NCBI RefSeq assembly: GCF_002915175.1
Contig: NZ_NXEJ01000010.1
Coordinates: 62,001-126,000 of the forward strand
Length of the DNA: 64,000 nucleotides
Reading direction: 5' to 3'
Source of the DNA: Agrobacterium rosae
GTDB lineage: Bacteria; Pseudomonadota; Alphaproteobacteria; Rhizobiales; Rhizobiaceae
Position numbers and translations under genes: made by a program. Positions 9,733 to 20,546 of this stretch are shown one piece after another; position 1 is the stretch's first letter, and each line of letters begins with the position of its first letter. The notes below the pieces were generated by a model that was not told where the DNA came from, made no database searches, and saw only the letters and a list, made by a program, of their open reading frames with translations.

Positions 9733-10016
9733 TCATATATCGCGGTTAGTTCGGGATTTCCATTCGGTGGCAAGGACGGCGTAGATGTACTCATCTCCCC
9801 AAACATCTTTGAAGCGGTCGTTCTGGATCAAATGCGCTTCGCGGCGCAATCCTAGTCGCTCCACCACACCGACCGAACCTCCATTCGCTGCATCCAATCG
9901 TGCGAATATTCGATGAAATCCAAACGAGGAGAAGCCTATGTTGATCATCGCGGCAACCGCTTCCGTCGCATATCCATTTCCGGCAAAGGCTGGATTGAAA
10001 ATGTATCCAACCTCTC
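9733..10016 (-). pseudogene. GNAT N-acetyltransferase (RimJ type), N-terminal part removed at an IS edge
   Basis: The minus-strand frame from the IS boundary reads REVGYIFNPAFAGNGYATEA, the acetyl-CoA binding region, then RIFARLDAANGGSVGVVERL and GLRREAHLIQNDRFKDVWGD. This is the C-terminal half of a RimJ/RimL-type GNAT enzyme. The N-terminal 80 or so residues expected for the family are absent, and the reading frame runs into the terminal repeat of the IS3 element at 10017. Loss of the start makes it non-functional. Confidence 0.8.
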
Positions 10017-10034
10017 TGACCTTGCCCCCAAGTT

Positions 10035-10964
10035 TTATCCAGTTTTGAGTTCGCTCCAGCGGTTTTGGGTTGCTGCATTCTGGGCGGTAGCGGCGGGTTG
10101 CGGTGCGGAGCCACTTCGGCTGCGCATCACCGCATCACGTCGCGGGTTGATGGTTTGAGCGAACTCTGCAGGTGTCATCCAGCCGAGCCCAGAGTGTGGT
10201 CGATGTTCGTTGTAATCTCCTCGCCAGGCTGAAAGTGAAGATCGAGCATGGGTCAGTGACGAGAAGAGGGTCTCATTCAGTAACTCGTCTCGTAGCCGTC
10301 CATTGAAGCTTTCGATAAAGGCGTTCTGGATCGGTTTGCCAGGCGCTATATAGTGCCATTCCACTTTCGTCCGATCCGCCCATTGCAGGATTGCATTACT
10401 GGTGAACTCACTGCCGTTGTCACTGACAATCATCCTCGGCTTGCCACGTCTCTCGATGATCCGGTCCAACTCATGGGCAACCCGCAAGCCGGAAAGGGAC
10501 GTATCGGCGACGAGAGCCAGGCATTCTCTTGTGCAATCATCGACGATCGTAAGCACCCGGAACCTGCGGCCATCGGTGAGCTGATCTGACACGAAGTCCA
10601 GCGACCAGCGATCATTGGCAGCCGTCGGGATCAACATCGGCGCTCGGGTGCCTATCGCCCGCTTACGCCCGCCACGCTTGCTTACCGTCAGCTTCTCTTC
10701 CCGATAGAGCCGGAAGAGTTTCTTGTGGTTCACAAGATGGCCCTCGCGTCTAAGCAGCACATGAAGGCGTCGATATCCAAAACGGCGGCGTTCATGCGCC
10801 AGCGCCTTCATTCGCTCGCGAATGTCGTGATCATCGCTGCGCCTGGTTTCGTAACGGATCGTCATCCGGCAAAAGCCGATGGCTTTACACGCCCGCCGTT
10901 CGCTCATCTGGTGATGATCCATCAGATGAGCGACAGCTCGCCGCTTTGCCGCGGGCGTCACCAC
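10035..10964 (-). CDS. IS3-family transposase OrfB (DDE integrase domain)
   Basis: About 310 residues if counted from a GTG at 10964; it is normally made as a fusion with OrfA by -1 frameshifting. The HTH_21-like region ([20 protein letters not shown]) is followed by the retroviral-integrase fold. Candidate catalytic acids are D in [10 protein letters not shown] in [10 protein letters not shown] and E in [14 protein letters not shown]. All three are present, so the element may be active. The C-terminus is cut to NRWSELKTG just inside the left terminal repeat. Confidence 0.92.
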   Translation of the reverse strand: MVTPAAKRRAVAHLMDHHQMSERRACKAIGFCRMTIRYETRRSDDHDIRERMKALAHERRRFGYRRLHVLLRREGHLVNHKKLFRLYREEKLTVSKRGGRKRAIGTRAPMLIPTAANDRWSLDFVSDQLTDGRRFRVLTIVDDCTRECLALVADTSLSGLRVAHELDRIIERRGKPRMIVSDNGSEFTSNAILQWADRTKVEWHYIAPGKPIQNAFIESFNGRLRDELLNETLFSSLTHARSSLSAWRGDYNEHRPHSGLGWMTPAEFAQTINPRRDAVMRSRSGSAPQPAATAQNAATQNRWSELKTG

Positions 10965-11224
10965 TTCTTTCCCAAAAGGTCTTTCAAAGCTGCATTGTCG
11001 AGCATGGCATCCGCAAGAAGCCGCTTCAGCTTCGCGTTCTCGTCCTCCAGCGTCCTCAGCCGCTTGGCTTCGGATACGTCCATGCCGCCGAACTTGGCCT
11101 TCCACTTGTAGATGCTCGCATCACTGACACCGTGCTTGCGGCAAAGCTCCGAGACCGGCGTGCCCGCCTCGTGCTCCTTCAGAATGCCGATGATCTGTTC
11201 GTCTGTAAAACGGTTGCGCTTCAT
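10958..11224 (-). CDS. IS3-family transposase OrfA
   Basis: 88 residues. The N-terminal helix-turn-helix ([20 protein letters not shown] followed by [17 protein letters not shown]) binds the terminal repeats, and the C-terminal leucine-zipper-like stretch mediates dimerisation. Near its end (10967-10973) the minus strand carries GGGAAAG, in the phase of a programmed -1 frameshift site. A shift there moves ribosomes into OrfB to give the active OrfAB transposase. Confidence 0.92.
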   Translation of the reverse strand: MKRNRFTDEQIIGILKEHEAGTPVSELCRKHGVSDASIYKWKAKFGGMDVSEAKRLRTLEDENAKLKRLLADAMLDNAALKDLLGKKW

Positions 11225-11307
11225 TCCCTGGTCCTCTCAATGGGCCAGAGCTTACTTCAAAATGGATTATTTCAACGGGGCAAGGTCACACAGCACCGTT
11301 CGAACGC

Positions 11308-12036
11308 CTACGCGTCCTCCGTGACAAGTCCTCCGACACCGAGAAGTCGCTCAACCGTGTCATGGTCGCCAACAAGGGCACGCGGCGTTCCGCTCCACGC
11401 CAGCCTACCGCGTTCGAGAATGATGACCTGCTCAGCGAAGTCAAGGGCGCTTTGAATGCGCTGCTCGACCAGAAGGATTGTCATGTCACCTGTTTTCGCC
11501 AGATCGGCGAACGCAAGCATCAGTTCCTCGCAGATCACCGGAGCCAGTCCTTCCAGTGGTTCGTCCAGCAACAAAACTGATGGACGGCCAAGGATGGAGC
11601 GGGCGGTAGAAAGCATCTGTTGTTCGCCACCAGACAGTTGGGTACCGAGGTTTCGACGCCGTTCTTTAAGACGCGGAAACATCTGGTAGGCTTCGTCTAG
11701 CGCCGATTTTGGTCGCCCCTTCAAGCCAACAAACAGATTTTCCTCCACGGTCAGCGTCGGAAACACGCAGCGCGCCTGCGGCACATAGCCAAGCCCCGCA
11801 TGCGCTCGCGATGCGCTCGGCGAGGTCATGATATCAGTGCCGCCAAGTCGTATCTGTCCTTCGTAGCGCGTAGTTTGGCCCGCGAGCGTGGCCAACAAGG
11901 TCGTCTTGCCCATGCCGTTTCGACCCAGCACGGCTAAGCGCTGACCAGAGGGCACCGAAAAGGAAACATCTTCCAACACCCTGGTCTGGCCGTATCCGGC
12001 GGAGAGCTTTTCGACCTCAAGCGACTTGGCTGGCAT
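11308..12036 (-). CDS. livF: ABC transporter ATP-binding protein, LivF type
   Basis: 242 residues. One of two ATPases of a hydrophobic/aromatic amino acid transporter (HAAT) family importer. Walker A is LGRNGMGKTT, the signature is QLSGGEQQM, and Walker B is SVLLLDEPLEGLAP. The size fits LivF. It overlaps livG by 20 bases and is last in the transport operon; the IS3 element begins 19 bases further on. With pobA upstream in the same direction, the substrate is more likely an aromatic acid than leucine. Confidence 0.9.
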   Translation of the reverse strand: MPAKSLEVEKLSAGYGQTRVLEDVSFSVPSGQRLAVLGRNGMGKTTLLATLAGQTTRYEGQIRLGGTDIMTSPSASRAHAGLGYVPQARCVFPTLTVEENLFVGLKGRPKSALDEAYQMFPRLKERRRNLGTQLSGGEQQMLSTARSILGRPSVLLLDEPLEGLAPVICEELMLAFADLAKTGDMTILLVEQRIQSALDFAEQVIILERGRLAWSGTPRALVGDHDTVERLLGVGGLVTEDA

Positions 12037-12781
12037 CGGCGTAACTCCCTAGGTAAGCTTCCCGCACGCGGGCATCCTTGGTGACATCGTTGGGGAGCCC
12101 GTCGAAAATAACGGCTCCCCCCGCCAGAACGATCACGCGTTTTGCAAAACGGAAAACCAGATCCATGTCATGCTCAATCATGAGCACCGCAAGATCAGCG
12201 GGCAGGTTTGCAAGGGCGCTTTCGATAAGGCCGGTATCGCTTTGCGGCACGCCCGCCGCTGGCTCATCCAGAAGCAACACCTTCGGCTTCAGAGCCAGGG
12301 CCATTGCTAGCTCCAGCAGGCGCTGCTGGCCGTAGGCAATCTCACTGACCCTGCGGTGCGCAAGGTCGGCCAGACCCAGCTTTCCAAGCAGCGCCGCAAC
12401 TTCGGCCATAACGTCAGGCATCGTCAAAAAATTCCCGAACAGGCTAGTGGCGCGGCCATCACGTTGCAGGACCGCAAGCGCCACATGTTCGGCAGGCGTC
12501 ATATCCTGAAAAAGCCGTGTGACCTGAAAGGAGCGCACGAGACCCCGCCTGACGCGACCCGTCGCGCCAATTTTCGTGACGGTCTCACCGTTAAGGCGCA
12601 CGTCTCCGGAATCAGGCCGCAGATTGCCGGTTACGAGGTTAACGAGCGTGGTTTTGCCCGCGCCGTTCGGCCCAATCAGCGCGACACGGTCGCCCGGCAT
12701 CATAGATAGCGAGACGTTGTCGGTGACGGTCAGCCCACCAAAGGCCTTATTCAGTTTGTTGACTTCAAAAACCGCGCTCAT
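12017..12781 (-). CDS. livG: ABC transporter ATP-binding protein, LivG type
   Basis: 254 residues from ATG 12781; the open frame extends upstream but the proper LivG N-terminus (MSAVFEVNKLNKAFGGLTVT) starts here and overlaps the livM stop by four bases (ATGA). Walker A is LIGPNGAGKTT and Walker B is VLLLDEPAAGV. The signature is modified: the usual LSGG position reads SEIAYGQQRLLELAMAL, as is common in LivG proteins. It pairs with LivF as the energising half of the importer. Confidence 0.92.
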   Translation of the reverse strand: MSAVFEVNKLNKAFGGLTVTDNVSLSMMPGDRVALIGPNGAGKTTLVNLVTGNLRPDSGDVRLNGETVTKIGATGRVRRGLVRSFQVTRLFQDMTPAEHVALAVLQRDGRATSLFGNFLTMPDVMAEVAALLGKLGLADLAHRRVSEIAYGQQRLLELAMALALKPKVLLLDEPAAGVPQSDTGLIESALANLPADLAVLMIEHDMDLVFRFAKRVIVLAGGAVIFDGLPNDVTKDARVREAYLGSYADASQVA

Positions 12782-13803
12782 GGCTTTGCCTCCCTGCGCC
12801 GTGAGACATAATCGGCGGCCGTTCCGTAAAGCCCCTTCGGCGCGAACAGAACAACGGCGATCAGCAACGCGCCGACCATCGTCAGCCAATGGAAAGGGTT
12901 GGCAGCTGAGACGTAATCCTCGAACAACATGAAGATGAGCGTTCCGGCCAAGGCACCGAACAGGGAACCGGTACCGCCAAGCACCAGCATGACGAGCGCC
13001 TCCGCAGACTGGGTAAAGGATAGCGTATCGAGTGCAACGACCTGCGTCGAGATGGCGTTCAACGCGCCACCCAGGCCGGCGACTGCGCCTGATATGACGT
13101 ACATCCTGATCAACACAGAGCTCGGGGATGCGCCCATCGCTCGAATTCGCAATGTATCCTGGCGAACACCGCGGCTGAGCATGCCGAAAGGCGAGCGAAC
13201 GAGTATCCTCAGAAACGCAAACACGATCAGCAGAAGAACGACGCCGAAAACATAGGCCGTCTGACCGTAAAGGTCGAACTCGAACATGCCGAAAACGGGA
13301 TCCGGCGCGATGCCCGCAAGTCCGTCACTGCCGCCGGTCCAGGATGACATCTTGTTGGCAAGTTCATGAAACAGGTGGATGAGCGCAATTGACAGGACGA
13401 GCTGCGGCAAGCCATGGGCGCGCAGCATGACCGCGCCGCAAAGCAGGCCGGAAATCGCACCGCCGACGAGACCTGCCAATGTCATAAGCAACGGGTCGTT
13501 TATGCCGAAATGGGCCGAAAGAATACCGGCGGCATAAGCGCCAGATCCAAACAGCGCGGCATGGCCAAGTGTCGCGACGCCGCAATATCCGGTGACGAGA
13601 TCGAGTGCCAGCACGAGAAGGGCGATCGCAAGGATGCGCGTCAGCAGAGCCAGATTGTCCGGGAACAGCATATAGCCGACCACGGCCGCAATCACGATCA
13701 CGCTGATGCCGATGAGGTCGCGAACCAAAGAGCTGCGCGTTTTCGCGCCGAGGGCGATATTGTTGTTTAGGTTGGAGATCATTTCTACTTTCTCCGCCTT
13801 CAT
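12778..13803 (-). CDS. livM: ABC transporter permease, LivM type
   Basis: 341 residues from ATG 13803 (MKAEKVEMISNLNNN), whose first base pairs overlap the livH stop (ATGA). About nine membrane segments, and the BPD_transp_2 core with GYCGVATLGHAALFGSGAYA and LGGTGSLFGALAGTL. With LivH it forms the transmembrane channel. The upstream in-frame extension to 13839 overlaps livH further and is less likely. Confidence 0.92.
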   Translation of the reverse strand: MKAEKVEMISNLNNNIALGAKTRSSLVRDLIGISVIVIAAVVGYMLFPDNLALLTRILAIALLVLALDLVTGYCGVATLGHAALFGSGAYAAGILSAHFGINDPLLMTLAGLVGGAISGLLCGAVMLRAHGLPQLVLSIALIHLFHELANKMSSWTGGSDGLAGIAPDPVFGMFEFDLYGQTAYVFGVVLLLIVFAFLRILVRSPFGMLSRGVRQDTLRIRAMGASPSSVLIRMYVISGAVAGLGGALNAISTQVVALDTLSFTQSAEALVMLVLGGTGSLFGALAGTLIFMLFEDYVSAANPFHWLTMVGALLIAVVLFAPKGLYGTAADYVSRRREAKP

Positions 13804-14663
13804 TTCGCCCTCCCCGCAAGGCCGCGCGGGAACACGCAAATGATCGCGATCACCGCGAGGTAGAAAAAGAACTCACCAAATTCCGGCATCAGGTAGCGTC
13901 CGGTCGTATCGATTGCACCCAGCAGCAAGCACGCCGCGAGAGCGCCCGGAATGGATCCTGCGCCGCCGACGGAGACGACAACGAGAAACGTCACCATGTA
14001 TCGAAGTGCGTAATAGGGCTCGACCGGTAGAAGCTCTGCGCCGACGACACCGCCGAATGCTGCAAGACCGACCGCAATGGCGAAACTGATGGCATAAATA
14101 ACCTCGGTGCGGACGCCAAGTGCCGCGGCCATGGCGGCATCATCCACAGAAGCCCGCACCTTGACGCCAAAGCTGGTCCTTTCGATTGCAAACCACAAAC
14201 CAAGCGCCACGACGAGGCCGCAGACGATGGCAAAGAGGCGGTGGACCGAAATACTGCGGAAGCCAAGGTCGGCAACGCCCTGCAATGGGCCTGCGAGCGG
14301 GATCGTTTTCAGCGTCGGTCCCATCACGTAGTTGGCGATGCCGATGACACAGAAGGTGATACCGATCGTCATCAAAACCTGCGTCAGCTCGGGGGCACCG
14401 TAGATGCGTCTATAGAGGAACCGCTCGATCGGGATGGCGATGATAATGGTCAGCACGACAGCCGCTAACACCGCAACGGAGTAACCGAGGCCAAGGTCGC
14501 GGGCCACGTAGGATGCGATGTAGCCGCCGATCATAGCGAAAGCGCCATGGGCCAGATTGACGACGCGCATCAAACCCATCGTCACCGAAAGGCCGATGGA
14601 AATCACGAAGAGCACCATGCCATAGGCAAGGGCATCGATGGCTATGCTGAAGACTGTCTGCAT
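13800..14663 (-). CDS. livH: ABC transporter permease, LivH type
   Basis: 287 residues, about eight membrane helices. The family signature includes GLMRVVNLAHGAFAMIGGYI near the N-terminus and VVSVGGAGSIPGALAACLLL near the C-terminus. It follows the binding-protein gene after 63 bases that contain a perfect hairpin (14680-14704), and its RBS (AGGATA) lies between this hairpin and the ATG. It is translationally coupled to livM. Confidence 0.93.
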   Translation of the reverse strand: MQTVFSIAIDALAYGMVLFVISIGLSVTMGLMRVVNLAHGAFAMIGGYIASYVARDLGLGYSVAVLAAVVLTIIIAIPIERFLYRRIYGAPELTQVLMTIGITFCVIGIANYVMGPTLKTIPLAGPLQGVADLGFRSISVHRLFAIVCGLVVALGLWFAIERTSFGVKVRASVDDAAMAAALGVRTEVIYAISFAIAVGLAAFGGVVGAELLPVEPYYALRYMVTFLVVVSVGGAGSIPGALAACLLLGAIDTTGRYLMPEFGEFFFYLAVIAIICVFPRGLAGRAK

Positions 14664-14679
14664 GGAATATCCTGCTCAA

Positions 14680-14704
14680 ATCGGTGGGTCATGGACCCAC
14701 CGAT
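14680..14704 (-). promoter_or_regulatory. intergenic mRNA hairpin between binding-protein and permease genes
   Basis: A perfect 11-bp inverted repeat (ATCGGTGGGTC, three-base loop, GACCCACCGAT) in the 63-base gap. No T run follows on the minus strand, so it is probably not a full terminator. In many ABC operons such a structure protects the upstream message and makes the binding protein more abundant than the permeases; this role is inferred. Confidence 0.6.
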
Positions 14705-14726
14705 GTTTCGAGGTTCTTCTTGAGGC

Positions 14727-15899
14727 TTATTTCGCAGCCGCAAGGCCTGGATCGCCCTGATTTTCGAAGGTGCGGATTTCCTTGTTGATATAGGTGCCAT
14801 CATCAGCCTTCACGACTTCGCGAAGATAGATGTTCTGCGTGATGTGCCGGCTTTCAGGATCGATGGATACGGGCCCGCGCGGGCTGGTCCACGACAGGCC
14901 CTTGACGGCATCGACAGCCTTTTCCGCGTCCTGCTTGCCGCCGGTCGCCTCGATCATTTTGTAGATGACATGCATGCCGTCGAACGCCCCGACCGCCGGG
15001 AAGGAAAGCTCTGCCTTGTTGCCGACTGCCTTGGTGGCCGCTTCCACGAACGCCTTGTTTTCCGGCGAATCGTGCGAAACCGCATAATGGAACGTGGTCT
15101 GGATACCGAGCGCCGCATCGCCAAGTGCTGGAAGATCGGATTCCTGCGTTAGGTCGCCGGGCGCGAAGAACTTCACGCCAGCTGCTTTCAGGCCGTTGTC
15201 ATTATAGGCCTTGACGAAGCCGAGGGTTGTCGGGCCGGACGGGAGGAAGGCAAAGACGCCATCCGCGCCAGAATCTTTGATGCGCTGCATGATGGGGCTG
15301 AAATCATTGGTGGTCAGCGGCATGCGGATCGACTGCACCACCTCGCCTCCTGCCTTCACGAAGGCCGCCTTGAAGGCATTTTCGGCATCGACGCCCGGAC
15401 CGTAGTCGCTGACCACCGAGATCATCTTCTTGACGCCAGCCTCAAAGGCCACTGTCGCAATCGGGGTAGAGGTTTGCCAGGTAGTGAACGACGTGCGCAC
15501 GACCAACGGGCTGGTCTTCATGATCGCAGAGGTCGCAGCATTCATGATGACCATAGGCACCTTTGCCTGTTTCAGGATCGGCGTCACGGCCATGGCATCT
15601 GGGGTGAAATAGAATCCGGCCAGATACTGCACCTTTTCCTTGACGACCAGTTCCTGTCCGAGCGCCTTGGACTGGGCGGGATCGGCCTGCGGGACATCGC
15701 GATAGATGATCTCTACCGTGTCATCACCGATCTTGTTGCCATGAATCGCCATATAGGCATCGATGCCAGCCTTGAAGTTTTTGCCCTGCAATGCAAACGG
15801 ACCCGAAAACGGCCCCACGACACCTACCTTGATGACGTCGGCATAAGCCGTGCTGCTCAGTGCGAGCGCCGCCATGGCGGCAAGAATGATTTTCCTCAT
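14727..15899 (-). CDS. periplasmic substrate-binding protein of HAAT-family ABC transporter
   Basis: 390 residues with a signal peptide (MRKIILAAMAALALSSTAYA). The mature part has the Peripla_BP_6 fold: VIKVGVVGPFSGPFALQGKN at the start and ISVVSDYGPGVDAENAFKAA in the second lobe. It would capture the ligand in the periplasm for LivHMGF. It lies 102 bases downstream of pobA on the same strand, so the ligand is inferred to be 4-hydroxybenzoate or a related aromatic acid. Leucine-type substrates cannot be excluded from sequence alone. Confidence 0.88.
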   Translation of the reverse strand: MRKIILAAMAALALSSTAYADVIKVGVVGPFSGPFALQGKNFKAGIDAYMAIHGNKIGDDTVEIIYRDVPQADPAQSKALGQELVVKEKVQYLAGFYFTPDAMAVTPILKQAKVPMVIMNAATSAIMKTSPLVVRTSFTTWQTSTPIATVAFEAGVKKMISVVSDYGPGVDAENAFKAAFVKAGGEVVQSIRMPLTTNDFSPIMQRIKDSGADGVFAFLPSGPTTLGFVKAYNDNGLKAAGVKFFAPGDLTQESDLPALGDAALGIQTTFHYAVSHDSPENKAFVEAATKAVGNKAELSFPAVGAFDGMHVIYKMIEATGGKQDAEKAVDAVKGLSWTSPRGPVSIDPESRHITQNIYLREVVKADDGTYINKEIRTFENQGDPGLAAAK

Positions 15900-16001
15900 G
15901 CTTTAGTCCTCCCTTTTTGGTGCGCACCTCCCAGGTTTTGCACCGTTTCAACCTATGTCCTTAAACGCATGTCGCGAGATACGCACCCTTTTGGCATTTC
16001 A

Positions 16002-18172
<2,171 letters not shown>

Positions 18173-18528
18173 GGTCTATCCCATCATTTCGCCGTTCCGC
18201 ACTGAAGACGCCTCACTATGACACCGGGGTACAACTGCAAACATGGCTGACTGGAACTGCGGCGCGAGGCCTCGAGAGCGGGAGCGGCTGGTAGACGCCA
18301 CGGCTTGTGGCCGATTTCATAAAACGTAATCCCGCTTTGAAGCGACTATTGACTCACCCTCAAACAAGAACACAATAAGAACATAGCTGACGCGGACGGG
18401 CGTGCATTCGAGAAACACATTTGCGGCATTGGACTCTGAAATATGGAGATAGAGAACGTGCGACCAGAAGTTAGACCAGCAGCCACTGAGTTTGCCGATT
18501 ACATTGTGCAATGTCACGATGGAATGCC
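18173..18528 (+). other. 356-base stretch without a supported gene
   Basis: No frame with convincing coding character and no recognisable repeat. A GGAAC occurs near 18250 but has no GTT at the right distance for an EcfG promoter. Confidence 0.5.
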
Positions 18529-18657
18529 ATGGCTGCGATTGCGGCAATGCAGGAAGAGATCGTGCACCTGCAACATCAACTGAGCTTAGCCGTCACGGCC
18601 ATGGCCCGAGGATATACGAGGGGGTGGGTTCCGAGTCAGGAGCGCGAAGCGGTCTGA
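18529..18657 (+). CDS. possible 42-residue protein, perhaps a remnant
   Basis: ATG 18529 opens a frame reading MAAIAAMQEEIVHLQHQLSL followed by a basic segment to TGA 18657. The helical, coiled-coil-like start looks protein-like, but no clear RBS is seen and no family is known. It may be the stump of a larger gene. Confidence 0.22.
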   Translation: MAAIAAMQEEIVHLQHQLSLAVTAMARGYTRGWVPSQEREAV

Positions 18658-18733
18658 AGGCGCGGCGACGATTACACATCCAGTGCGTTGAACTAAAGGA
18701 GTTACACTTATTTCGAGAACCAAGGATTTGCAC

Positions 18734-18874
18734 ATGACCGATCTAGAGCCAAACAAAGCCGGGCGTACCTCAGTCAAAGCTGACTTCGACATCATTAAAT
18801 TGGCTGCTACCAATCTTGAGGAGAAGCGGATTAGCGTTAACAGAGACAAAACCGAAAAACTCAAAGTGGCATGA
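18734..18874 (+). CDS. possible 46-residue protein
   Basis: ATG 18734 to TGA 18874, beginning MTDLEPNKAGRTSVKADFDI and rich in charged residues. A weak RBS (AAGGATT) lies 5-12 bases upstream. Nothing recognisable; listed because the composition is coding-like and the gene fills a gap before 18953. Confidence 0.3.
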   Translation: MTDLEPNKAGRTSVKADFDIIKLAATNLEEKRISVNRDKTEKLKVA

Positions 18875-18952
18875 TTGCAGAGGATCGAAAGCGAGTAGCT
18901 TTTGTGATGCGATTGGCGTGCTGAGAGCATTATCCACCTAAGGAATTGAGAC

Positions 18953-19192
18953 ATGGCTAAAATCAAATTGATCGTTCTCGCTGCATACAAAAGGGACGAC
19001 GAAGGCAACATGGTTGAGGCTATGGAGGCAAAACAGATGCCGACTGAAGATCGCGCCATACGCGAAGGAAAATCACTCGCCAGCCAATATGACGGCGTTG
19101 TGGCATGGTCGCGTGATGCAGATCCAGACATCGGAGAGTACGGCCCTCCGACGATCATCTTTAAGCACGGTGAAACCCCGGACATGGGGTAA
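18953..19192 (+). CDS. small conserved-looking hypothetical protein
   Basis: 79 residues from ATG 18953 with RBS AAGGAA nine bases upstream. It is soluble and acidic (MAKIKLIVLAAYKRDDEGNM at the start, EYGPPTIIFKHGETPDMG at the end). The strand-helix alternation suggests a compact alpha/beta fold. Function unknown; the style resembles small stress-related rhizobial proteins, but no EcfG-like promoter is visible upstream. Confidence 0.6.
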   Translation: MAKIKLIVLAAYKRDDEGNMVEAMEAKQMPTEDRAIREGKSLASQYDGVVAWSRDADPDIGEYGPPTIIFKHGETPDMG

Positions 19193-19402
19193 CGGCGTAA
19201 GCCCACGGCGAAGGCCGTTTCGCGACGACGCGAATTTCAAGCAACATTTCCATAATGCGCGAAATCAAATTTGTGAACTTTTTTTGGGTAAGTCTGTAGA
19301 AAGCAACTAAGTTTCGGGCAATGGTAGTTGGTGTGGCTCTAATACTACAGCATTTTGTGATTAATTAAGTATTCTCCAAAAATCTTATATTGGGAGAAAA
19401 TC

Positions 19403-20068
19403 ATGAAAAATATCATAGTAACCCTCTCTTTCGTTCTCGCCGCTTCGACAGCAATGGCAGCTGACGCCGTGAATGAAGTCCCCACAGCCCCTGCAGCAGT
19501 AGAAACTCCGCTTTTTTCTTGGACCGGTTTTAATGTCGGTATTCAGGGCGGCTATGCTTGGAACAACCAGGATGCCAATATCTCCGGTGGATTTGGTGAC
19601 ATTTCCGCGGACTTTGATGGTGCTCTTGCGGGCGGTTTCGTTGGCTATAACTACCAGTTTTCCAACAATTGGGTCGTCGGCGTCGAAGGCGATTTCGAAG
19701 CAAACTGGGGCGATGACAGCCAAAGTTTCCTTGGCTTTACCACGATTAATTATGGTCTTGATTGGCAAGGCTCTGTCCGTGGCCGTGTAGGCTACGCATT
19801 TGATCGTGCACTCGTTTATGGAACAGCTGGCTGGGCCGTTGGCCGTGGTTATGCCGAAGTAGTTGGCCTGCCTGAAGAAAAAGAAAACTTCAACGGCTAC
19901 ACAGTCGGCGTTGGCGTGGACTACGCCTTTACGGACATGATGTTTGGCCGCATCGAATATCGTTATACCGATTTCGGCGATAAGGACTTCAACTTTGCTG
20001 GAGGCGGCACGATCAACTCCGACCTCGACCAACACGCAATTCGGGTCGGTCTCGGCGTGAAGTTTTAA
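19403..20068 (+). CDS. outer membrane beta-barrel protein, Omp25/RopB family
   Basis: 221 residues with a signal peptide (MKNIIVTLSFVLAASTAMAA). The mature part opens with the family block WTGFNVGIQGGYAWNNQ, contains VGVEGDFEANWGD, and closes with RIEYRYTDFGDKDF and a terminal aromatic residue (VGLGVKF) required for barrel insertion. RBS GGGAG lies upstream, and a strong terminator follows. It is an eight-strand porin-like surface protein; in rhizobia relatives affect envelope stability. Confidence 0.9.
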   Translation: MKNIIVTLSFVLAASTAMAADAVNEVPTAPAAVETPLFSWTGFNVGIQGGYAWNNQDANISGGFGDISADFDGALAGGFVGYNYQFSNNWVVGVEGDFEANWGDDSQSFLGFTTINYGLDWQGSVRGRVGYAFDRALVYGTAGWAVGRGYAEVVGLPEEKENFNGYTVGVGVDYAFTDMMFGRIEYRYTDFGDKDFNFAGGGTINSDLDQHAIRVGLGVKF

Positions 20069-20462
20069 TTCCCCATGTTTCTGCATGTAAAGGATGAGCC
20101 CGGCAGCGATGTCGGGCTTGTTTTTTTAAAAGGTTACGACCTAATACGCCGCCGTCATGACTTGAAGACGGGCGCTGGCGCTCCAACAACCTTTCTCTCA
20201 TATCAAGCATAGCGTCTCGGGGAGGGTATGTAGCCGCTGCATTGGCCTTTATCTCATCAATCTGCTTTTGAAGCTGGACATCCGTCTCGTCTTGAGATTG
20301 CCAGACCCTTTCCAGTTCAGCACGCGGAACTTGTATATTGCGAACTTCCTTCCTCCAGCGAGATGGCAAAGTTTCTCTAGCCATGTTGGCAGCTCCCTGT
20401 TTATAGACCTCATGCAGGCGCACGAATGCTCTCTCCTGTGTGGCGATTTTGGTGACTGGCAT
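20013..20462 (-). CDS. hypothetical protein converging on the outer membrane protein gene
   Basis: 149 residues from ATG 20462 with RBS AAGGAAAA. The first 95 residues look genuine (MPVTKIATQERAFVRLHEVY, then RAELERVWQSQDETDVQLQK, a coiled-coil-like segment). The last 45 are antisense to the terminator and the 3' end of the outer membrane protein gene, so the original stop has probably been lost by a small mutation near 20130-20160. Function unknown. Its 5' end faces the EcfG-like promoter at 20496. Confidence 0.45.
   Translation of the reverse strand: MPVTKIATQERAFVRLHEVYKQGAANMARETLPSRWRKEVRNIQVPRAELERVWQSQDETDVQLQKQIDEIKANAAATYPPRDAMLDMRERLLERQRPSSSHDGGVLGRNLLKKQARHRCRAHPLHAETWGIKTSRRDRPELRVGRGRS
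20097..20127 (+). terminator. rho-independent terminator of the outer membrane protein gene
   Basis: AGCCCG, ten-base loop, CGGGCT followed after two bases by seven T, 28 bases beyond the stop at 20068. Confidence 0.85.
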
Positions 20463-20495
20463 TGTTTTTCCTTTTGCGCGACCGACCCGCGGAAT

Positions 20496-20520
20496 GGAAC
20501 TTGGTCCACCAGCGAGCGTT
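20496..20520 (+). promoter_or_regulatory. EcfG-type general stress promoter
   Basis: GGAAC, 17 bases, GTT, with C before GTT, exactly the alphaproteobacterial EcfG consensus. It lies 26 bases before the ATG of the lipoprotein at 20547, a plausible distance for a short leader. Confidence 0.65.
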
Positions 20521-20546
20521 TGGTTTGATAAATTGGAGATTGGGCC

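Larger units (their letters stand above)
10017..11288 (-). mobile_element. complete IS3-family insertion sequence
   Basis: A 1272-bp element with two overlapping ORFs on the minus strand and matching ends. Both termini read TGACCTTGCCCC inward (from 10017 on the plus strand and from 11288 on the minus strand), followed by a second similar block (CCAGTTTTGAG versus CCATTTTGAAG). The bases outside the ends do not match (CTCTC at the left, CACAG at the right), so no target duplication is visible. The left end cuts a GNAT gene; the right end lies 19 bases beyond the stop of livF. The ORF features suggest the IS407-type group, but the exact name cannot be given. Confidence 0.9.

Noticed and set aside
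10007-11298. Target-site duplication around the IS3 element
   Set aside because: The three to five bases on each side do not match in any shift.
18240-18290. Possible EcfG promoter (GGAAC) after pobR
   Set aside because: No GTT at 16-19 bases spacing.
18586-19206. Long minus-strand frame opposite the small gene at 18953
   Set aside because: It has no family or natural-looking sequence, and the plus-strand gene has RBS and better composition.
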